From: Candidatus Scybalocola fimicaballi
GTDB lineage: Bacteria; Bacteroidota; Bacteroidia; Bacteroidales; Paludibacteraceae
DNA: 8,623 nucleotides
Assembly: GCA_002317115.1 (NCBI GenBank)
Contig: DCIP01000160.1
Location: forward strand, 1 to 8,623
Direction: 5' to 3'
This document shows positions 5,985 to 8,623 of the stretch, in pieces; within the stretch, counting starts at the first letter, position 1, and the number at the start of each line of letters is the position of its first letter. The notes beneath the pieces are model-generated. The model ran no database searches. It was given only the letters and a program-made list of their open reading frames with translations, and was not told the origin of the DNA. The position numbers and the translations under genes were made by a program.

Positions 5985-6467
5985 TTATCTCTGACTTATT
6001 TCAAAGTCGTTGTTGCTTATTTTCCCATAAAACAGATAGTCGAAGGGTTCGTCTTCCGTCGGCATGATCAGATCTTTGGCACGTGCCTCGACACCTTTGT
6101 CGGGAATCCTTGCGTCGCCTTCCCTTTGAGCGTTTCTTTTCATGCAATCTTTGAGGATGCTCTCCATAAACAGTCCCACAACCATATAACCGTTTTTCTC
6201 GGCGAGTTGGAAGTATTTATCTCTTTCTTCCGGAGAGACGTTGGTGTTGTCGACGACGATATCCTCTTCTGAGATGAACAGAGCGTGAAGCATGGCGTCT
6301 TCCCTTTCTCTCGTGCGTAGGTTGTCGAGATTGATACGTGAGAAATCCTGCAAGTGACGGGCTACGAATGTGCTTTTGCCCGACGCCGGAATCCCCATCA
6401 TGATTATTAGTATAGGACAACCGTCGGCTTCGTGTCTGATGAAATCTGTAAATTCTTTTGGTGTCAT
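5985..6467 (-). CDS. P-loop kinase, polynucleotide-kinase-like, 160 aa
   Basis: This is a small stand-alone P-loop phosphotransferase resembling the kinase domain of T4 polynucleotide kinase, which phosphorylates 5'-OH ends of DNA or RNA. Seen here: Walker A GIPASGKST at 25-33; INLDNLR at 45-51, where Asp48 aligns with the general-base Asp of the NRDDYR motif; DNTN at 73-76 followed by SPEERDKYF, like the DTNLNPERR segment of T4 PNK; and a lid-like KRNAQREGDARIP stretch at 110-122 with several Arg. There is no C-terminal phosphatase domain and no ligase or methyltransferase neighbour, so a role in RNA repair is only a possibility. The true substrate could be a nucleotide, nucleic acid end or small molecule. 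ATG 6467 sits about 13-20 bases after a predicted start of transcription. Convergent with the cyclophilin gene. Confidence 0.85.
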   Translation of the reverse strand: MTPKEFTDFIRHEADGCPILIIMMGIPASGKSTFVARHLQDFSRINLDNLRTREREDAMLHALFISEEDIVVDNTNVSPEERDKYFQLAEKNGYMVVGLFMESILKDCMKRNAQREGDARIPDKGVEARAKDLIMPTEDEPFDYLFYGKISNNDFEISQR

Positions 6468-6486
6468 GATAGACTTTTATCTGACG

Positions 6487-6494
6487 CAAATATA
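6487..6494 (-). promoter_or_regulatory. Possible -7 box of the kinase gene
   Basis: The minus strand reads TATATTTG at 6494-6487, an exact TAnnTTTG match 19 bases before the kinase ATG. It abuts the T tract of the preceding terminator. No TTG is present 19-21 bases upstream, because the terminator stem occupies that place, so the -33 element is missing or weak and the leader would be very short. Confidence 0.4.
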
Positions 6495-6528
6495 TAAAAA
6501 ACTGCGGTGACGAGTCCTCGCCACCGCA
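6494..6528 (-). terminator. Rho-independent terminator of the CotH-family gene
   Basis: On the minus strand TGCGGTG at 6528-6522 pairs with CACCGCA at 6509-6503, extended by one G-U and three further pairs to a 4-base loop (6517-6514), giving an 11-bp stem. It is followed by a T-rich tract (6501-6494). It lies 28 bases after the stop of the large secreted protein gene and separates it from the kinase gene. Confidence 0.9.
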
Positions 6529-6556
6529 ATCTAATTAATTGGATATATGAGAGAAA

Positions 6557-8623
6557 TTACTGTTTTACAATCTTGATTGCTGTTCCATCCATTCTCAAAA
6601 CATACATTCCTACAGGATAATTTTCACCGAACTGAGCTCCAACTTCAGCCTCGCCGGATTCGATAATCTGACCAAGCATGTTTGTCACTACATAGCTTCC
6701 TTCTGTGTTGAATGTCCATGCTGTGCTTGTTGGGTTAGGATATACAAGTATCTCTTCTGCTGCGTCGATCTGCTCAACATCGACAAAATTCTCCTGTGAA
6801 CATAGAATGCTTCCGTTTGCCGCACGTGGAGAATTCATCTTTATACCATAGGAATTCTCATCTGTACAACCGATAAACTTAACCATTGCAGTGTCTCCAT
6901 CTGTAGCTCTACCGAATGAGTAGTTACGCTCGTTTTTCTTGTCAAACTTCACGTATGTCATCTCATCGATCAATGTGTCACCTGAAGCCAATGGCATGAT
7001 CAACTGTAGTTTCTGGCCAAAATCTGCGTTCAACTTGAAGTTCAAGTGTAGTGGGCTTTCGTTTTTGCTCTTGTCTGCCCAAAGCACTACATGCCCCTTA
7101 GCAGGGATGATTGTAGAAGAAGAACCGAAAGGAATTGTTGTGCTCAAGCCGACTGTCTCGTTCTTTACTACCATACCTGCCAAGTCTACGTCGTGAGCCT
7201 CACTGTTGTAGATCTCGATCCAGTCTGGCTTAGATCCAAATTCGTCTTCTGTAGCTCCGTTTGTCGCGCAAACCTCGTTGATATACAATCTTGGAATTGA
7301 GAAGTCCTCGTCTTTAGTCAACAATACCTGAATGTCAGTGCCTTCTGCGCTTGCACTATCAATGACCATTGTTGTAGTTGGATCTTCTGTCAATGTTCCG
7401 TTTATAGTCCAAGAAGCCACCTTATAGCCTAATGGCAACTGAATTTCGACTTTTACGCGTTCTTTTTCATACAACTTCTGGTTGAATACCTCATTCTCGA
7501 ATTTGTTCTTGTTTACCCAATATGTGTATTCAGGCTCTTCTGCGCCGTCGAATTCAACTCTTACAGAGACATCTGTGAATTTATTTTCCAAATCTAATAA
7601 TGCAGCCAAATGCTTGTATACTTGAGCAGGTCGGCGACTTGCGAATGAACGCATACTTTCGATTTCAGAATCATATTTGCCTTGGTCGCCTACATATCCA
7701 AAGTTGTCACATGCCATGGTTGCACACATGTCAACCTGAGTTAGTGCCTTCATTGAGTCGATTAATGCACTTGTGCGAGTCTTGTTGAAGTATTTGTCTA
7801 TCGCGTACAAGAATCTGTCGGCAAACTTATACTTGAAATCTTCGTTTTCGATCAATCCTTCGAACAACATTGTGTAGGTGCTGTCTCCATTTGTTTCGGC
7901 GAAGAACATCATGTTTTGAGTTACTTTTGTATGCTGAGACAAACCGAAGTCTGTGTCATACACCATCCAACGCCATTTTCCTCCGTTCTTCTTTCTCCAA
8001 ACCTTGATGTTGTTGATTACCCAGTCTGTGTTACCTACGAATTGTTCGAGAATTTGATAGTCGACGTATTCGTCCATGTCCATCATCTTGCACATGTTGT
8101 CGAAGAAGTCAGGATCCTGGTTGTGATTGTAAGCGTACTCCTGCATAGCATAGAATTCTTCATTCGATCCATACTGTGCCACATAACCTTCTCCGTTCAC
8201 AACTTTCAAGAAATCGATTTCATCCTCCTCGATGCCGTAGTTTTGCTCAATGTAGGTCTCATCCATTCTCTCACGCAATCCCATCATTCCGTGGAATTTA
8301 CCGTTCAAGAAATATGCTACTGGCATATACGCCTGCAAGTCGATATTCATACCCTTTGCCAAATTCTGCATAAAGCCGTCGCGCCAACGAGGAAATAGGT
8401 ATCCGTATCCGTTACCTCCGTTTCTCAATGTCAGTGCTTTGTATTTTGAATAGCTTCTGTCAGCAAAGAATTTGTTGTATTGGAATTTGTTCTCTCCTGT
8501 ACGTTTGTTTGTCTTGATCTTGAAACTCTTCACTGGATGTGAACGAGAACATCCACCCTGCAAAGCGAACTCCACCTCCTGGCTATTGACAGATTTGCCA
8601 TCTACGATATATTCGAAATTGCC
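6557..8623 (-). CDS. Secreted CotH-kinase / lamin-tail domain protein with T9SS sorting signal (5' end outside window)
   Basis: The frame is open to the right edge, so the N-terminus, including any signal peptide, is missing; 688 residues are visible, numbered here from the edge. Residues 1 to about 345 are a CotH-type domain, an atypical protein-kinase fold known from Bacillus spore-coat CotH. The visible signatures are RNGG (67-70), the GNTDWVINNIKVWR segment with Asp200 and Asn204-205, and WMVYDTDFG with Asp223 and Asp225, which are candidate catalytic and metal-binding acids. Residues about 350-440 are a beta-rich linker. About 445-590 is a lamin-tail domain (LYINEVCATN, then DWIEIYN). 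The last about 63 residues (626-688) are a T9SS type A sorting domain with VYPNPT at 627-632 and a basic end, KIVKQ. So the protein should cross the outer membrane by type IX secretion and be anchored or released. CotH activity is inferred, not shown. Confidence 0.9.
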   Translation of the reverse strand, partial: GNFEYIVDGKSVNSQEVEFALQGGCSRSHPVKSFKIKTNKRTGENKFQYNKFFADRSYSKYKALTLRNGGNGYGYLFPRWRDGFMQNLAKGMNIDLQAYMPVAYFLNGKFHGMMGLRERMDETYIEQNYGIEEDEIDFLKVVNGEGYVAQYGSNEEFYAMQEYAYNHNQDPDFFDNMCKMMDMDEYVDYQILEQFVGNTDWVINNIKVWRKKNGGKWRWMVYDTDFGLSQHTKVTQNMMFFAETNGDSTYTMLFEGLIENEDFKYKFADRFLYAIDKYFNKTRTSALIDSMKALTQVDMCATMACDNFGYVGDQGKYDSEIESMRSFASRRPAQVYKHLAALLDLENKFTDVSVRVEFDGAEEPEYTYWVNKNKFENEVFNQKLYEKERVKVEIQLPLGYKVASWTINGTLTEDPTTTMVIDSASAEGTDIQVLLTKDEDFSIPRLYINEVCATNGATEDEFGSKPDWIEIYNSEAHDVDLAGMVVKNETVGLSTTIPFGSSSTIIPAKGHVVLWADKSKNESPLHLNFKLNADFGQKLQLIMPLASGDTLIDEMTYVKFDKKNERNYSFGRATDGDTAMVKFIGCTDENSYGIKMNSPRAANGSILCSQENFVDVEQIDAAEEILVYPNPTSTAWTFNTEGSYVVTNMLGQIIESGEAEVGAQFGENYPVGMYVLRMDGTAIKIVKQ

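Noticed and set aside
7916..8398. 160-codon plus-strand open frame antisense to the CotH-domain gene
   Set aside because: It lies entirely inside a well-supported gene on the other strand and its translation (His, Val and Leu rich) has no domain signature. It is best explained as a shadow frame.
8573..8580. AGGAGG directly before a GTG, looking like a ribosome binding site and start for the CotH gene
   Set aside because: The spacing is essentially zero, the frame stays open for 16 more codons to the window edge, and starting here would cut into the CotH domain and leave no signal peptide for a T9SS cargo.

Overview
The window looks like chromosomal core sequence from a Bacteroidota bacterium, most likely order Bacteroidales. 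Three things point there. The secreted protein at the right edge ends in a type IX secretion (T9SS, Por) type A sorting domain with a YPNPT motif. Upstream of several genes there are matches to the Bacteroidota -7 box TAnnTTTG, in one case with a TTG box 20 bases before it. Shine-Dalgarno-like sequences are largely absent. I cannot name a genus from this sequence alone.

Left part (1-4834, all minus strand). Read in the direction of transcription this is rpmE2 (type B L31), a rho-independent terminator, nadK (NAD kinase), a 209-base gap rich in inverted repeats, fmt (methionyl-tRNA formyltransferase), mnmE (tRNA U34 modification GTPase), an unrecognised 149-residue acidic protein, and the N-terminal third of an MFS transporter that runs off the left edge. 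fmt and mnmE are 11 bases apart and surely co-transcribed. The unknown gene follows 37 bases later and is probably in the same unit. Both Fmt and MnmE act on tRNA with one-carbon folate cofactors, so this is a translation/tRNA maturation block.

Middle (4835-5058) is a divergent regulatory region with a good Bacteroidota-type promoter for each direction. To the right, on the plus strand, is an exported cyclophilin-type peptidyl-prolyl isomerase with a helical insertion, closed by a strong terminator.

Right part (5985-8623, minus strand) holds a short T4 polynucleotide-kinase-like P-loop kinase and, upstream of it, a large secreted CotH-kinase / lamin-tail / T9SS-sorting protein truncated by the right edge. 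A strong terminator separates the two.

I found no CRISPR array, tRNA, rRNA, insertion sequence or convincing multi-gene novel system. The items most worth a second look are the hexamer tandem repeat just upstream of nadK, the stem-loops between nadK and fmt, the unknown gene behind mnmE, the stand-alone PNK-like kinase, and the CotH/LTD/T9SS architecture.
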